A stretch of 64,000 nt of DNA from Blastococcus sp. TML/M2B (GTDB lineage: Bacteria; Actinomycetota; Actinomycetes; Mycobacteriales; Geodermatophilaceae): the NCBI RefSeq assembly GCF_016612865.1, contig NZ_JAENZZ010000001.1, positions 1,612,001 to 1,676,000 of the forward strand, given 5' to 3'. How positions within the stretch are numbered: the first letter of the stretch is position 1; the number at the start of each line of letters is the position of its first letter. Shown here one piece after another: positions 16,880 to 27,021 of this stretch. The position numbers and the translations under genes are program-made. The notes beneath the pieces were generated by a model that did no database searches, was not told the origin of the DNA, and worked only from the letters and a program-made list of their open reading frames with translations.

Positions 16880-17449
16880 ATGCGGGTGCTCGGCATCGAT
16901 CCGGGGCTGACCCGGTGCGGCTGGGGGGTCGTGGACGGCCGCCCCGGCGCCCGGCCGGCGGCGGTCGGCGTGGGCGTGATCCGCACCCTGGCCGAGCTGG
17001 ACCTGGAGCTGCGGCTGCTGGAGCTGCACACCGCGGTCACCGCGCTGCTGCGCGCGCACCGGCCCGACGTCGTGGCCATCGAGCGGGTCTTCACCCAGAA
17101 CAACAAGGGCACGGCCACCGGCACCGCGCAGGCCGCGGGCGTGGCCGCGCTGGCCGCGGCGCAGGCCGACCGGCCGGTCGCCTGGCACACCCCCAGCGAG
17201 GTCAAGGCGGCGATCTCCGGCAACGGCCGCGCGGACAAGGAGCAGGTCACCCTCATGGTCACCCGCGTGCTCGGCCTGGCCGAGGCGCCGAAGCCGGCCG
17301 ACGCCGCCGACGCGCTGGCGCTGGCCGTGTGCCACGTCTGGCGCGGCCCGGCCCAGCAGCGGCTCCGCTCGGCGGCGATCGCCGGCGGCATCGGCGCGCC
17401 CGTCGTGCAGCGCACGCTGCCGCGCTGGCAGGGGGTGGCGGCCCGATGA
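16880..17449 (+). CDS. ruvC: Holliday junction resolvase RuvC
   Basis: A 189-residue RNase H-fold endonuclease that cuts Holliday junctions. Acidic catalytic residues are seen in [15 protein letters not shown] (Asp 7), [10 protein letters not shown] (Glu about 70) and [12 protein letters not shown] (Asp about 140 and 143). The ATG is chosen because RuvC proteins begin exactly at MRVLGIDPG; an in-frame ATG upstream is not conserved. GGGAGG lies about 8 nt upstream. The gene is coupled to ruvA by an ATGA overlap. Confidence 0.97.
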   Translation: MRVLGIDPGLTRCGWGVVDGRPGARPAAVGVGVIRTLAELDLELRLLELHTAVTALLRAHRPDVVAIERVFTQNNKGTATGTAQAAGVAALAAAQADRPVAWHTPSEVKAAISGNGRADKEQVTLMVTRVLGLAEAPKPADAADALALAVCHVWRGPAQQRLRSAAIAGGIGAPVVQRTLPRWQGVAAR

Positions 17450-18081
17450 TCGCCTCGGTGAACGGCCGGGTGGCCGCGGTCTCCCCGGACGGCGCGGTCG
17501 TCGAGGTCGGCGGCATCGGCCTGGCGGTGCAGTGCACGCCCGGCACCATCGCGCGGCTGCAGGTCGGCGAGGCCGCGCGGCTGTCCACCAGCCTGGTCGT
17601 GCGCGAGGACTCGCTGACCCTCTACGGCTTCGCCGACGACGACGAGCGCTCGCTGTTCGAGCTGCTGCAGACCGCCAACGGGGTCGGCCCGCGGCTCGCC
17701 CAGGCCGTGCTGGCCATCCACCCGCCCCGCGAGGTGCGCCGCGCGGTGTCGATGGCCGACGTCAAGGCGCTCATGCAGGTCCCCGGCATCGGCAAGAAGG
17801 GCGCCGAGCGGCTGATCCTGGAGCTGCGCGACCGGCTCGGCTCGGTCACCACCGACACCTCGCTGGACGGCCCGTCCACCGGCCTGCCGGCGGTCACCCC
17901 GGTGGCACCGTGGCGCGACCAGCTCACCTCCGCGCTCGTCGGCCTCGGCTGGTCGGGCAAGGAGGCCGAGACGGCGGTCGTCGAGCTCGCGCCGGTCGCC
18001 GACGCGCAGATCGTGGAGACCGGCGGCGTCGAGGTCGCGGTCCTCCTGCGCCGGGCGCTCCAGCTGCTGGGCCGCTCGTGA
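17446..18081 (+). CDS. ruvA: Holliday junction branch migration protein RuvA
   Basis: A 211-residue DNA-binding subunit with an N-terminal OB fold ([12 protein letters not shown] to about residue 62), two helix-hairpin-helix elements ([13 protein letters not shown] and [16 protein letters not shown]), and a C-terminal RuvB-binding domain ([13 protein letters not shown]). RuvA tetramers hold the four-way junction while RuvB pumps DNA. It overlaps both ruvC (ATGA) and ruvB (GTGA). Confidence 0.97.
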   Translation: MIASVNGRVAAVSPDGAVVEVGGIGLAVQCTPGTIARLQVGEAARLSTSLVVREDSLTLYGFADDDERSLFELLQTANGVGPRLAQAVLAIHPPREVRRAVSMADVKALMQVPGIGKKGAERLILELRDRLGSVTTDTSLDGPSTGLPAVTPVAPWRDQLTSALVGLGWSGKEAETAVVELAPVADAQIVETGGVEVAVLLRRALQLLGRS

Positions 18082-19202
18082 GCGCCCCCTTCGACCGGTC
18101 GCTGACCGGTGAGGTCGCCGCCGACCTCGGTCAGGAGTGGGCGGTGTCGCCGCAGGCCGGCGACGAGGAGCGCGTGGTCGAGTCGGCGCTGCGCCCGCAC
18201 TCGCTGCACGACTTCATCGGCCAGCCCAAGGTCGCCCGGCAGCTGGCGCTGGTCCTCGAGGGCGCCAAGCGGCGCGGCCGCCCGCCGGACCACGTGCTGC
18301 TGTCCGGCCCGCCCGGGCTGGGCAAGACCAGCCTCGCGCTGATCATCGGCTCGGAGCTCGGGACGGCGGTGAAGATCACCAGCGGCCCGGCGATCGAGCG
18401 CTCGGGCGACCTCGCCGCGATGCTGTCGAACCTGGCGCCCGGCGACGTGCTGTTCATCGACGAGATCCACCGCATCGCCCGGCCGGCCGAAGAGCTGCTG
18501 TACATGGCGATGGAGGACTTCCGGGTCGACGTCGTCGTCGGCAAGGGGCCGGGGGCGACGGCGATCCCGCTGGAGATCAACCCGTTCACCCTGGTCGGCG
18601 CCACCACCCGCGCCGGCCTGCTCACCGGCCCGCTGCGCGACCGCTTCGGCTTCGTCGGCCAGATGGAGTTCTACGAGCCCGCAGAGCTGCAGCAGGTGCT
18701 CGCCCGCAGCGCCGAGCTGCTCGGCGTCGAGCTCACCGACGAGGGCTCGGCGGAGATCGCCGGCCGCTCCCGCGGGACACCGCGGATCGCCAACCGGCTG
18801 CTGCGCCGCGTCCGCGACTACGCGGAGGTGGAGGCCGACGGCCGGGTCACCCGCGCCGTCGCCGAGGCCGCGCTCGCGCTCTACGACGTGGACCACCTGG
18901 GCCTGGACCGGCTCGACCGCGAGGTCCTCTCGGCGCTGGTGACGAAGTTCGGTGGCGGCCCGGTCGGCGTCGCCACCCTCGCCGTCGCCGTGGGGGAGGA
19001 GCCGCACACCGTCGAGGAGGTGTGCGAGCCCTTCCTGGTGCGCGCCGGTCTGCTGGCCCGCACCTCCCGCGGGCGGGTCGCGACCGAGGCGGCCTGGCGG
19101 CACCTGGGGCTGGAGGTGCCCCGGGCCGGGATTCCGCTCGGCCGGGTCACAGCAGACCCACAGGGCGCAGGCTCGTCGTCAGAGCCGCTCTTCGACGCCT
19201 AG
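18078..19202 (+). CDS. ruvB: Holliday junction branch migration ATPase RuvB
   Basis: A 374-residue AAA+ motor with Walker [10 protein letters not shown] (about residue 76), Walker [11 protein letters not shown], sensor 1 VGATTRAG, the arginine finger region GPLRDRFG, and a C-terminal winged helix with [10 protein letters not shown]. It drives branch migration in the RuvABC complex. The GTG start overlaps the ruvA stop. The stop is followed by a 163-nt gap before yajC. Confidence 0.97.
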   Translation: MSAPFDRSLTGEVAADLGQEWAVSPQAGDEERVVESALRPHSLHDFIGQPKVARQLALVLEGAKRRGRPPDHVLLSGPPGLGKTSLALIIGSELGTAVKITSGPAIERSGDLAAMLSNLAPGDVLFIDEIHRIARPAEELLYMAMEDFRVDVVVGKGPGATAIPLEINPFTLVGATTRAGLLTGPLRDRFGFVGQMEFYEPAELQQVLARSAELLGVELTDEGSAEIAGRSRGTPRIANRLLRRVRDYAEVEADGRVTRAVAEAALALYDVDHLGLDRLDREVLSALVTKFGGGPVGVATLAVAVGEEPHTVEEVCEPFLVRAGLLARTSRGRVATEAAWRHLGLEVPRAGIPLGRVTADPQGAGSSSEPLFDA

Positions 19203-19365
19203 ACTCCGGGGCGCTGGCGCGCAAGAAGAGAGGCCGCGGCCGTGCGCGCCCCACCGGGTCGCCGCGTGCCGCGCACCGGGTGCGCGCAGGCAACCGACGA
19301 ACCCGAGCGGCCCCCGGGCCGCACCGACCGCGGAGCTGGACGCGCGGTAGAGAGGCACACCTGTC

Positions 19366-19689
19366 GTGGAGCTCTTCCCTCTGATCATGCTGGTCCTGCT
19401 GGCCGTGCTGCTGTTCGTGCTCCCCGCACGCCAGCGCAAGGCGATGCAGGCCCGGGCCCAGGCGCTGCAGGAGTCGCTGACCATCGGCTCGCCGGTGATG
19501 ACCACCAGCGGCATGCACGCCACGGTCGTCGGTCTCGGCGAGACGACGGTGGACCTGGAGCTCGCTCCCGGCGTCGTCGTCACCTTCGCCCGCCAGGCGG
19601 TCCTGGAGATCCGCGAGCCGGTCACCGGCACCCCGGGCGATGACGCGCCCGGTACGGCCGGGGGACGCCCGGCCGACGACAGCTTCTGA
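19366..19689 (+). CDS. yajC: Preprotein translocase subunit YajC
   Basis: A 107-residue protein with one N-terminal transmembrane helix (LFPLIMLVLLAVLLFVLPARQRK) and a small cytosolic domain with the conserved GSPVMTTSGMHATVVGL. YajC associates with SecDF. It begins the yajC-secD-secF order and is 14 nt from secD. The GTG start gives the usual short N-terminus before the membrane helix. Confidence 0.93.
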   Translation: MELFPLIMLVLLAVLLFVLPARQRKAMQARAQALQESLTIGSPVMTTSGMHATVVGLGETTVDLELAPGVVVTFARQAVLEIREPVTGTPGDDAPGTAGGRPADDSF

Positions 19690-19703
19690 TCGCAGGAGAT
19701 CCC

Positions 19704-21416
19704 GTGGCCAACCGCTCGTTGCCGGCCAGCCGGTACTTCGGGGCGTTCGTCCTCGTCCTCGCCGTGCTCTACGGCCTGGTCTTCTTCACCGGCTCCACCC
19801 GGACGCCGCAGCTGGGCCTGGACCTGCGCGGCGGCACGACCGTCACGCTGACGGCCCGCACGCCGGACGGCGGGGCGCCCGACCGGGAGGACCTCGAGCT
19901 CGCCCGCCGGATCATCGAGCAGCGGGTGAACGGCCTCGGTGTCGCCGAGGCCGAGGTGGTCACCGAGGGCGACTCGAACATCGTCATCTCCGTCCCCGGG
20001 GACGACGGCGACCAGGCCCGCGAGCTCGGCGAGACCGCCCAGCTGCGGTTCCGCCCGGTGCTGAACGTCGCCCCGGCCGACCAGGCGCCGGCCGAGGACG
20101 CCGCGCCCAGCGACGGCGCCGAGGCCACCGACCCGGCCGCACCCACCGAGGGTGCCGAGCCCACGGACGGCGCCGAGCCCACGGACGGCGCCGAGCCGAC
20201 CGATCCGGCCGCGCCGAGCGAGGCCGCCGAGCCGACCGACCCGGCCGCACCGAGCGGGGCCGCCGAGCCGACCGGCGGCGCGGACACCGCTGCGCCCACC
20301 CGGGCGCCGGACGCACCCGCCGTGACGCAGGAGGAGGCCCAGGCCGCCTTCGACGCGCTCACCTGCGGGGGTGCCGCCACCAGCGACGTCGCCCGGCCCG
20401 ACGACCACGTCGCCGCGTGCAGCGAGGACGGCGAGTTCAAGTACCTGCTCGGCCCGGCCGTGGTCGAGGGCACGTCGGTCACCGACGCCGCCGCCGGCAC
20501 CCGCGCCGGGACCGGCGAGTGGGTCGTCAACCTGGACTTCGACTCCCGGGGCAGCTCCGCCTGGGGCGCGTACACCTCGGCCAACGTCGGCAACTCCGTG
20601 GCGATCACCCTCGACGGCCGGGTCATCTCGGCGCCGACGATCAACTCGGCCATCGTCGGTGGCGGCACCGAGATCACCGGCAGCTTCGACCAGGAGTCGG
20701 CCACGGAGCTGGCCAACCAGCTCAAGTACGGCGCGCTGCCGCTGAGCTTCAGCCAGGCCACCGCCCAGTCGATCTCCACCGAGCTCGGCGAGGAGCAGCT
20801 GCAGGCGGGACTCATCGCCGGTGCGATCGGCGTCGGCCTGGTGTTCCTGTACTCCCTGCTCTACTACCGCGCCCTCGGCCTGGTGATGATCGCCAGCCTC
20901 GTGCTCTCCGGCGTGGTGGTCTACGGCGTGCTGGTGGTGCTCGGCCGGGAGATCGGGTTCACCCTGAGCCTCGCGGGCATCGCCGGGTTCATCGTGTCGC
21001 TCGGCATCACCGCGGACTCGTTCGTCGTGTACTTCGAACGGCTCAAGGACGAGATCCGCGAGGGCCGCAGCCTCCGCTCGGCGGTGCCGCGCGCCTGGGT
21101 CCGGGCGCGGCGCACCATCCTCTCGGCCGACGCGGTCAGCTTCCTGGCCGCGGCGATCCTCTACTGGCTCGCCATCGGCGACGTGAAGGGCTTCGCGTTC
21201 ACCCTCGGCATGTCCACGGTCCTCGACCTGGTCGTGGTCTTCCTCTTCACCCACCCGCTCATGTCGGTCCTCTCCCGGTACAAGTGGTTCGGCAGCAGCC
21301 GGATCTCGGGGCTGGGGTCGGTCGACCGCGCCGGGTGGTCCACGCAGCGGCAGGCGGACCGCGAGCTGGTCGGCGCCACCGCCGGCCCGACCGCCGAGAA
21401 CAGGAGCCAGGCATGA
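19704..21416 (+). CDS. secD: Protein translocase subunit SecD with a repeat-rich insert
   Basis: A 570-residue RND-type membrane protein that uses the proton gradient to pull secreted proteins outward. Visible: first membrane helix (about 9-28), GLDLRGGTTVTL, the periplasmic part with QRVNGLGVAEAEV, and the C-terminal membrane domain with five more helices (about 365-530), including IAGFIVSLGITADSFVVYFE. Between about residues 125 and 205 is a low-complexity Ala/Pro/Glu/Asp/Thr insert with GAEPTD-type repeats that is not part of the core. It overlaps secF by ATGA. Such inserts occur in other actinobacterial SecD proteins, but the length varies. Confidence 0.95.
   Translation: MANRSLPASRYFGAFVLVLAVLYGLVFFTGSTRTPQLGLDLRGGTTVTLTARTPDGGAPDREDLELARRIIEQRVNGLGVAEAEVVTEGDSNIVISVPGDDGDQARELGETAQLRFRPVLNVAPADQAPAEDAAPSDGAEATDPAAPTEGAEPTDGAEPTDGAEPTDPAAPSEAAEPTDPAAPSGAAEPTGGADTAAPTRAPDAPAVTQEEAQAAFDALTCGGAATSDVARPDDHVAACSEDGEFKYLLGPAVVEGTSVTDAAAGTRAGTGEWVVNLDFDSRGSSAWGAYTSANVGNSVAITLDGRVISAPTINSAIVGGGTEITGSFDQESATELANQLKYGALPLSFSQATAQSISTELGEEQLQAGLIAGAIGVGLVFLYSLLYYRALGLVMIASLVLSGVVVYGVLVVLGREIGFTLSLAGIAGFIVSLGITADSFVVYFERLKDEIREGRSLRSAVPRAWVRARRTILSADAVSFLAAAILYWLAIGDVKGFAFTLGMSTVLDLVVVFLFTHPLMSVLSRYKWFGSSRISGLGSVDRAGWSTQRQADRELVGATAGPTAENRSQA
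20110..20280 (+). repeat. In-frame tandem repeats encoding the SecD GAEPTD/DPAAP insert
   Basis: Imperfect 18-bp units (GCCGAGCCCACGGACGGC and variants) repeat about three times in direct succession, and related GCCGAGCCGACC...CCGGCCGCACC units follow. All keep the secD frame. Confidence 0.7.
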
Positions 21417-22807
21417 CCCGCGACGAGCGGAACGACGGGACCGGGACCACGGAGCCCGACGAGGTCGTCCGGGTGGGCACCGACGCCGACGAGGCGCAGG
21501 ACGCCAGCCACGCCGCCGACGAGGCGGCCGCCGCGCTGGGCGACGACGACCTGGCCGAGGCCGGGCTGCCCCGCGAGGGGGCCGGTGACCGGACGCACGA
21601 GCCGCGCGCCTCGCTGGCGCACCGGCTCTACAACGGCGAGGCCGGGCTGGACGTCGTCGGCAAGAGCCGGCTGGTCTACAAGGTCACCGCCGTCGTGGTG
21701 CTGCTCTGCCTGGCCGCGATGGTCTTCCGGGGCTTCAACTTCGGCATCGACTTCGCCGGCGGCAACAGCTTCCGCCTGCCCGGCGAGTCCGCGCAGCTCG
21801 CGCAGGTCCGCGAGGCCGCGGAGGAGGCCGGCGCGGAGGTCGCCTCCGCGCAGGTCGTCGGCGGCGACACCCTGCTGCTGCGCACCGGAGCCCTCGAGGG
21901 CGACGCGGAACGCGCGGTGGTGGCGGCCGTCGCGGACGCCGCCGGGGTCGAGCCCGGCCAGGTCAGCCCGGAGTCGGTGAGCGCCGACTGGGGCCGGGAC
22001 ATCACCGACCAGGCCCTGGTCGCGCTGGTGGTCTTCCTGGTGGCGGTCGTGGCGTTCCTGGCGCTGCGGTTCCAGCTCAAGATGGCGATCGGTGCCATGG
22101 CCGCCCTGCTGCACGACATCGTCGTCACCGCGGGCGTCTACGCGCTGATCGGCTTCGAGGTCACCCCGTCGACGGTCATCGGCTTCCTGACCATCCTCGG
22201 GTTCTCGCTGTACGACACCGTCGTCGTGTTCGACAAGGTCGACGAGAACGTCAAGGACCTCGACAAGTCCGCCCGCATGACCTGGAGCGAGGCGGCCAAC
22301 CTGGCGGTCAACCAGACGCTCATGCGCTCGATCAACACCTCGGTCATCGCGCTGCTGCCGGTCGCCGGGCTGCTGTTCGTCGGCGCCGGGCTGCTCGGTG
22401 TGGGCACGCTCAAGGACCTCGCCCTCGTGCTCTTCGTCGGGCTGGCCGCGGGCACGTACTCCTCGATCGTCCTGGCCACGCCGATCGTCGCCGACCTGAA
22501 GGAGCGCGAGCCGGAGGTGCAGGCGCTGCGCCGGCGCGTCCTCGCCCGCCGCTCGTCGGCCGCCCGGCAGGGAGGGTCCGGCGTGCCCGCGGGCCCCGTC
22601 GCCAGCGCGCGGCGCGGCCGTCGTCCCGCGGGCGGGAGCACCGCGGTCGCGGAGCTGCCCACCGAGGTGCAGGCCGACGTCGTCGTCGAGTCGCCCGCGT
22701 CGGTGCGCCGGGACGTGGACGGCGGCACGACCGCGCCGCGCCCCGGTGCCCGGCCGCAGCGGCCCGGCGCCCCGGCCCGCCGCCCGTCGGGCAAGAAGCG
22801 CCGGTGA
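21413..22807 (+). CDS. secF: Protein translocase subunit SecF
   Basis: A 464-residue partner of SecD. The core holds FNFGIDFAGGNSF (about residue 110), then the six-helix domain with GFEVTPSTVIGFLTILGFSLYD split across helices and VVVFDKVDENV. It has an acidic N-terminal extension of about 70 residues and a basic, proline-rich tail of about 100 residues after the last helix (ending RRPSGKKRR), both longer than in enterobacterial SecF. ATG and stop overlap secD and apt. Confidence 0.95.
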   Translation: MTRDERNDGTGTTEPDEVVRVGTDADEAQDASHAADEAAAALGDDDLAEAGLPREGAGDRTHEPRASLAHRLYNGEAGLDVVGKSRLVYKVTAVVVLLCLAAMVFRGFNFGIDFAGGNSFRLPGESAQLAQVREAAEEAGAEVASAQVVGGDTLLLRTGALEGDAERAVVAAVADAAGVEPGQVSPESVSADWGRDITDQALVALVVFLVAVVAFLALRFQLKMAIGAMAALLHDIVVTAGVYALIGFEVTPSTVIGFLTILGFSLYDTVVVFDKVDENVKDLDKSARMTWSEAANLAVNQTLMRSINTSVIALLPVAGLLFVGAGLLGVGTLKDLALVLFVGLAAGTYSSIVLATPIVADLKEREPEVQALRRRVLARRSSAARQGGSGVPAGPVASARRGRRPAGGSTAVAELPTEVQADVVVESPASVRRDVDGGTTAPRPGARPQRPGAPARRPSGKKRR

Positions 22808-23418
22808 GCGCCGCCCCCGAGCAGGTCGGGACGCAGCAGCCGCTGGACGAGCTGATCGCCTCGCTGACCGTCGACATCCCCGACCACCCCGAACCCGGGG
22901 TGCTCTTCCGGGACCTCACCCCGGTCTTCGCCGACGGTCCGGCGTTCGCCCGCGTGGTCGAGGGGCTGGCCGCACCGGCCGCCACCGACCCGCGGGCCGC
23001 GGCGGTGGCCGGGGCCGGCGGCCCGGGTGCCGACACCCCCGGCCGCTCGTTCGACGTCGTCGTCGGGGTGGAGGCGCGCGGGTTCCTGCTCGCCGCCGCG
23101 GTCGCGCTCGCCGCCGGTGTCGGGGTCGTCCCGGTGCGCAAGGCCGGCAAGCTGCCGCGCGAGCGGATCTCGGCCGACTACGTGCTCGAGTACGGCACCG
23201 CGACGCTGGAGCTGCACGCCGACTCCATCCGGCCCGGCCAGCGGGTGCTCGTCGTCGACGACGTGCTGGCCACCGGCGGCACCCTCGGTGCCGCGGTCGC
23301 CCTGGTCGAGCGGCTCGGCGGCGTCGTCACGGCGGTGGGCGTCGTCGTGGAGCTGGCCGCGCTCGGCGGCCGGGAGCGCGTCGCGCCGCACGCGGTGCAC
23401 GCCCTCTGGACCACCTGA
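22804..23418 (+). CDS. apt: Adenine phosphoribosyltransferase
   Basis: A 204-residue salvage enzyme converting adenine and PRPP to AMP. The PRPP-binding motif VLVVDDVLATGGT lies around residue 150, and the N-terminal DIPDHPEPGVLFRDLTPV and the FDVVVGVEARGFLLA blocks are diagnostic. A Gly/Ala-rich insertion (about residues 62-78) lengthens it relative to E. coli Apt (183 residues). It is overlapped with secF (GTGA) and precedes rel, a neighbour pairing common in actinobacteria. Confidence 0.95.
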   Translation: MSAAPEQVGTQQPLDELIASLTVDIPDHPEPGVLFRDLTPVFADGPAFARVVEGLAAPAATDPRAAAVAGAGGPGADTPGRSFDVVVGVEARGFLLAAAVALAAGVGVVPVRKAGKLPRERISADYVLEYGTATLELHADSIRPGQRVLVVDDVLATGGTLGAAVALVERLGGVVTAVGVVVELAALGGRERVAPHAVHALWTT

Positions 23419-23512
23419 CCGGGTCATCCGGGTCCCCGGGGTGCGGCGGGGACACGCCCGGCACGGCTAGCATGGTGAGGGTCTCCCTCTCCTCGAACCA
23501 GCAGGAGTCGCC

Positions 23513-25973
23513 GTGGCCTCCGACGTAGCCGCCGACGCCGCTCCTGCGCGCCCCGGGCGGCCCGGCGCCACGACCGACGCGGCGCCGCCGTCGGGGCCCG
23601 GGAGCGCCCCCGCGCACCGGCCGCCGCTGCCCGAGCGCCCGGCCGTCCGCCGCCCGGACGACGTCGCCGCCGAGCCGGGGGACGGGGACTCGGGCGCGCC
23701 CCGCCGCCGGGTCCGCGACCGGCTGGCCCGCCGGATCGTGGCCGGCCAGCGCAGCACCGTCGTCCGCCCGGTGCTCGAGCCGCTGGCCGCGCTGCACCGG
23801 CAGAGCCATCCCAAGGCCGACCTCGTGCTGCTCCAGCGGGCCTACGACGTCGCCGAGACCGCGCACGCGGCGCAGAAGCGCAAGAGCGGCGACCCCTACA
23901 TCACCCACCCGCTGGCGGTCGCGACGATCCTCGCGGGCCTCGGCATGGACACCACGACGCTGGTGGCGGCGCTGCTGCACGACACCGTCGAGGACACCGG
24001 CGTCACGCTGGAGTCGATCACCGCCGACTTCGGCCCCGGAGGTCGCGCACCTCGTCGACGGCGTCACCAAGATCGACAAGGTGAAGCTGGGGGACGCGGC
24101 CCAGGCCGAGACGATCCGCAAGATGATCGTCGCGATGGCCCGCGACCCGCGGGTGCTGGTCATCAAGCTCGCCGACCGGCTGCACAACATGCGCACGCTG
24201 CGCTTCCTCCCGCCGGAGAAGCAGGAGAAGAAGGCGCGCGAGACGCTGGAGATCCTCGCCCCGCTGGCGCACCGGCTGGGCATGAACACGATCAAGTGGG
24301 AGCTCGAGGACCTCGCGTTCGCGACGCTCTACCCCAAGCGGTACGACGAGATCGTGCGGCTGGTGGCCGAGCGCGCGCCGTCGCGGGACACCTACCTGGC
24401 CGAGGTCACCACGACCGTCCAGGAGCAGCTCAAGGCCGCCAAGATCGAGGCGGTGGTCACCGGCCGGCCCAAGCACTACTACTCGATCTACCAGAAGATG
24501 ATCGTCCGCGGCCGGGACTTCACCGACATCTGGGACCTCGTCGGCATCCGGATCCTGGTCGACTCGGTGCGCGACTGCTACGCCGCGCTCGGCATCATGC
24601 ACGCCCACTGGCAGCCGCTGCCGGGGCGCTTCAAGGACTTCGTGGCGATGCCGAAGTTCAACATGTACCAGTCGCTGCACACGACGGTGATCGGTCCGCA
24701 CGGCAAGCCGGTCGAGCTGCAGATCCGCACCCACGACATGCACCGCACCGCCGACTACGGCATCGCCGCGCACTGGAAGTACAAGGAGAACGCGCGGGCC
24801 GGCGGCCGGCCCAGTGCCGGCGAGTTCGGCGCCCCGCCGAAGGTCGGCTCGCCCGACGACATGCTGTGGCTGCGGCAGCTGCTGGACTGGCAGCGCGAGG
24901 CGCAGGAGCCCGGCGAGTTCCTCGAGACGCTGCGCTACGACCTCGGTCCGCAGGAGGTCTTCGTCTTCACGCCCAAGGGCGACGTGGTCAGCCTGCCCGG
25001 CGAGTCGACGCCGGTGGACTTCGCCTACGCGGTGCACACCGAGGTCGGCCACCGCACCATCGGGGCCCGGGTGAACGGTGCCCTGGTGTCGCTGGACAGC
25101 ACGCTCTCCAACGGCGACGTCGTCGAGATCTTCACCTCCAAGTCGCCGACCGCCGGCCCGTCGCAGGACTGGCTGTCCTTCGTCGGCTCCTCGCGGGCGC
25201 GCACCAAGATCCGCCAGTGGTTCACCAAGGAGCGCCGCGAGGACGCGGTCGAGGCCGGCAAGGAGGCGCTGACCCGCGCCATGCGCAAGGCCGGCCTGCC
25301 GCTGCAGCGGCTGCTGGGCGGCGAGGCGCTGAGCACGCTGGCCAAGGACCTCCGCTACGCCGATGTCACCGCGCTCTACGCGGCGGTGGGGGAGAACCAG
25401 ATCTCCGCGGCATCGGTCGTGGAGAAGCTGATGACGGCGCTCGGCGGGACCGAGGGCGCCGTCGAGGACATCGCCGAGACCGCGATCCCCACCAACCGGC
25501 CCACGCCGCGCCGCTCCGGCACCGGCGACCCGGGCGTCGTCGTCCACGGTATGACCGACGTGTGGGCCAAGCTGGCCAAGTGCTGCACGCCGGTGCCCGG
25601 CGACGAGATCCTGGGCTTCGTCACCCGCGGCGGCGGCGTCAGCGTGCACCGCACCGACTGCACCAACGCCGGCGACCTGCAGCGCAAGCCCGAGCGGCTG
25701 GTCGAGGTCGAGTGGGCCAGCGCGCCGGGCTCGGTGTTCCTCGTCGCCATCCAGGTGGAGGCGCTGGACCGGCACCGGCTGCTCTCCGACGTCACCAAGA
25801 CGCTGGCCGACGAGCGGGTGAACATCCTGTCCGCGTCGGTGCAGACCAGCCGCGACCGCGTCGCGATCAGCCGGTTCACCTTCGAGCTCGCCGACCCCGC
25901 CCACCTCGGGGCGGTGCTGCAGGCGGTGCGCAACGTCGACGGCGTCTTCGACGTGGAGCGCGTCACCGCCTGA
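23513..25973 (+). CDS. rel: Bifunctional (p)ppGpp synthetase/hydrolase Rel (frameshifted)
   Basis: About 819 residues when corrected. Domains in order: a disordered N-terminus (about 1-85), the HD hydrolase domain ([21 protein letters not shown], and [11 protein letters not shown] after the shift), the synthetase domain ([10 protein letters not shown] then ELQIRT), a TGS domain ([14 protein letters not shown]), and a C-terminal ACT domain (about 740-815). It makes and destroys the alarmone (p)ppGpp in response to starvation. One extra G in GGCCCCGGAGG (24038-24039) breaks the frame between DFG and [16 protein letters not shown] precedes the GTG start. Two overlapping hairpins follow. Confidence 0.93.
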
Positions 25974-25986
25974 CGACGCCACCCCA

Positions 25987-26015
25987 CGCTGGGATCAGGT
26001 GACCTGATCCCAGCG
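25987..26015 (+). terminator. Hairpin terminator after rel
   Basis: A near-perfect palindrome of 14 + 14 bases (CGCTGGGATCAGGT / ACCTGATCCCAGCG) separated by a single base; the real loop will be a few bases longer. It begins about 13 nt after the rel stop codon. Confidence 0.75.
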
Positions 26016-26052
26016 CGTCCTCCCTCGTGGTGCACGGTGAGGGAGGACGCGC
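26013..26052 (-). terminator. Second hairpin between rel and the cyclophilin gene
   Basis: A 14-bp perfect stem (GCGCGTCCTCCCTC / GAGGGAGGACGCGC) with a 12-nt loop lies downstream of the minus-strand cyclophilin gene. It shares three bases with the rel hairpin, so the two cannot both form fully in one RNA. Confidence 0.7.
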
Positions 26053-26079
26053 TGCGGTGGGGGAGGACGCCCCGGGAGG

Positions 26080-26856
26080 TCAGCCGGCGAGGGCCATCGA
26101 CTCGATGGTGACCGGCTCGGCGGGGGCGCCGTCCTGGCCGCCGTCGGCGACGCCCTTGGCTGCGATGGCGTCGAGCACGCCCAGCCCGGCCTCGTCGATG
26201 GTGCCGACGACGGTGTAGTTCGGGTTGCCCTCGAGGCTGTCGCCGTAGACGAGGAAGAACTGGCTGCCGTCGAAGCCCTGGCCGGAGTTGGCCATGGCGA
26301 CGGTGCCGCGCGGGTAGGTCTCGTCGCCGGTGGCCGCGGTCGGGTAGTCGAAGGCCGCGCCGCCGCGACCGGTCTCGCTCGGGTCGCCGCACTGCAGCAC
26401 CTGCAGGCCCGGGCTGGTGGTCAGCCGGTGGCAGCCGGTGCCGTCGAAGAAGCCCTGCTCGGCGAGGTAGGTGATCGCCGCGGCGGCGCACGGCGCGCCG
26501 GCCCGGTCGAGGGTGAGGCCGATGTCGCCGGCGCTGGTCGCCATGGTCAGCGCCTGGGTGCCCTCGGTCGGGACGTCGCCGTCGGGCAGCCCGACGTGGG
26601 TCAGGTTCGGGTTCACCGAGGGGTCGGTGGCGACGTAGTCGCAGGTGGGCGCGTCGGCGGCGGCCTCGGGGGCGTCGTCGTCGCCGGAGAAGACGCCGCT
26701 GATCACCAGCGCGGCGAGGACCACCACGACGGCGGCGAGCGCGGCCAGGCCGATGCCCAGGTTGCGGCGGCGCTTCTGGGCCAGCTCGGCGCGGCGCTCC
26801 AGCTGGCGCTGCAGGTGGCGCTGGGCGGCCTCGCGGCGCTGCTTGTTCGTGGGCAC
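26080..26856 (-). CDS. Membrane-anchored peptidyl-prolyl isomerase (cyclophilin type)
   Basis: A 258-residue protein with a charged N-terminus (TNKQRREAAQRHLQRQLERR), one transmembrane helix (about 33-55) and an extracytoplasmic cyclophilin domain. The cyclophilin core is recognised by GFFDGTGCHRLT, RGTVAMANSGQGFDGSQFF and YTVVGTIDEAGLGVLDAI. It probably helps exported proteins fold. The GTG start is preferred because GAGGAG lies about 7 nt upstream and the protein then begins with the family-typical TNKQRRE; an upstream ATG would add 17 residues. Convergent with rel. Confidence 0.9.
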   Translation of the reverse strand: MPTNKQRREAAQRHLQRQLERRAELAQKRRRNLGIGLAALAAVVVVLAALVISGVFSGDDDAPEAAADAPTCDYVATDPSVNPNLTHVGLPDGDVPTEGTQALTMATSAGDIGLTLDRAGAPCAAAAITYLAEQGFFDGTGCHRLTTSPGLQVLQCGDPSETGRGGAAFDYPTAATGDETYPRGTVAMANSGQGFDGSQFFLVYGDSLEGNPNYTVVGTIDEAGLGVLDAIAAKGVADGGQDGAPAEPVTIESMALAG

Positions 26857-27009
26857 GGGGGAACTCCTCGGCGGGCGGCTGCTCGGCGGGGCGGCGGCCC
26901 GGACCACGGGCGCCGCTCGACGCGGTCAGCGACGGAGTCTAGGTGGGGGACCTGCGGGGTCCCTGGATGCCCGCTGTCCTGGCACGCCGCCCGAGCGGGG
27001 GTGCCCGCG

Positions 27010-27015
27010 TAACCT
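27010..27015 (+). promoter_or_regulatory. Leaderless-type -10 element (TAACCT) of the MBL-hydrolase gene
   Basis: TAACCT ends 6 nt before the GTG start. No ribosome binding site is visible, which fits a transcript that begins at the start codon. Confidence 0.4.
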
Positions 27016-27021
27016 GCACGG

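Noticed and set aside
19203-19365. Small gene between ruvB and yajC
   Set aside because: The open frames there are Arg/Pro-rich, start without a ribosome binding site and resemble no family. I see only a gap with a possible TAGACT -10 element overlapping the ruvB stop codon.
20110-20280. CRISPR-like repeat array
   Set aside because: The units have no spacers, are in frame within secD and encode a low-complexity peptide. I saw no CRISPR array or cas gene anywhere in the window.
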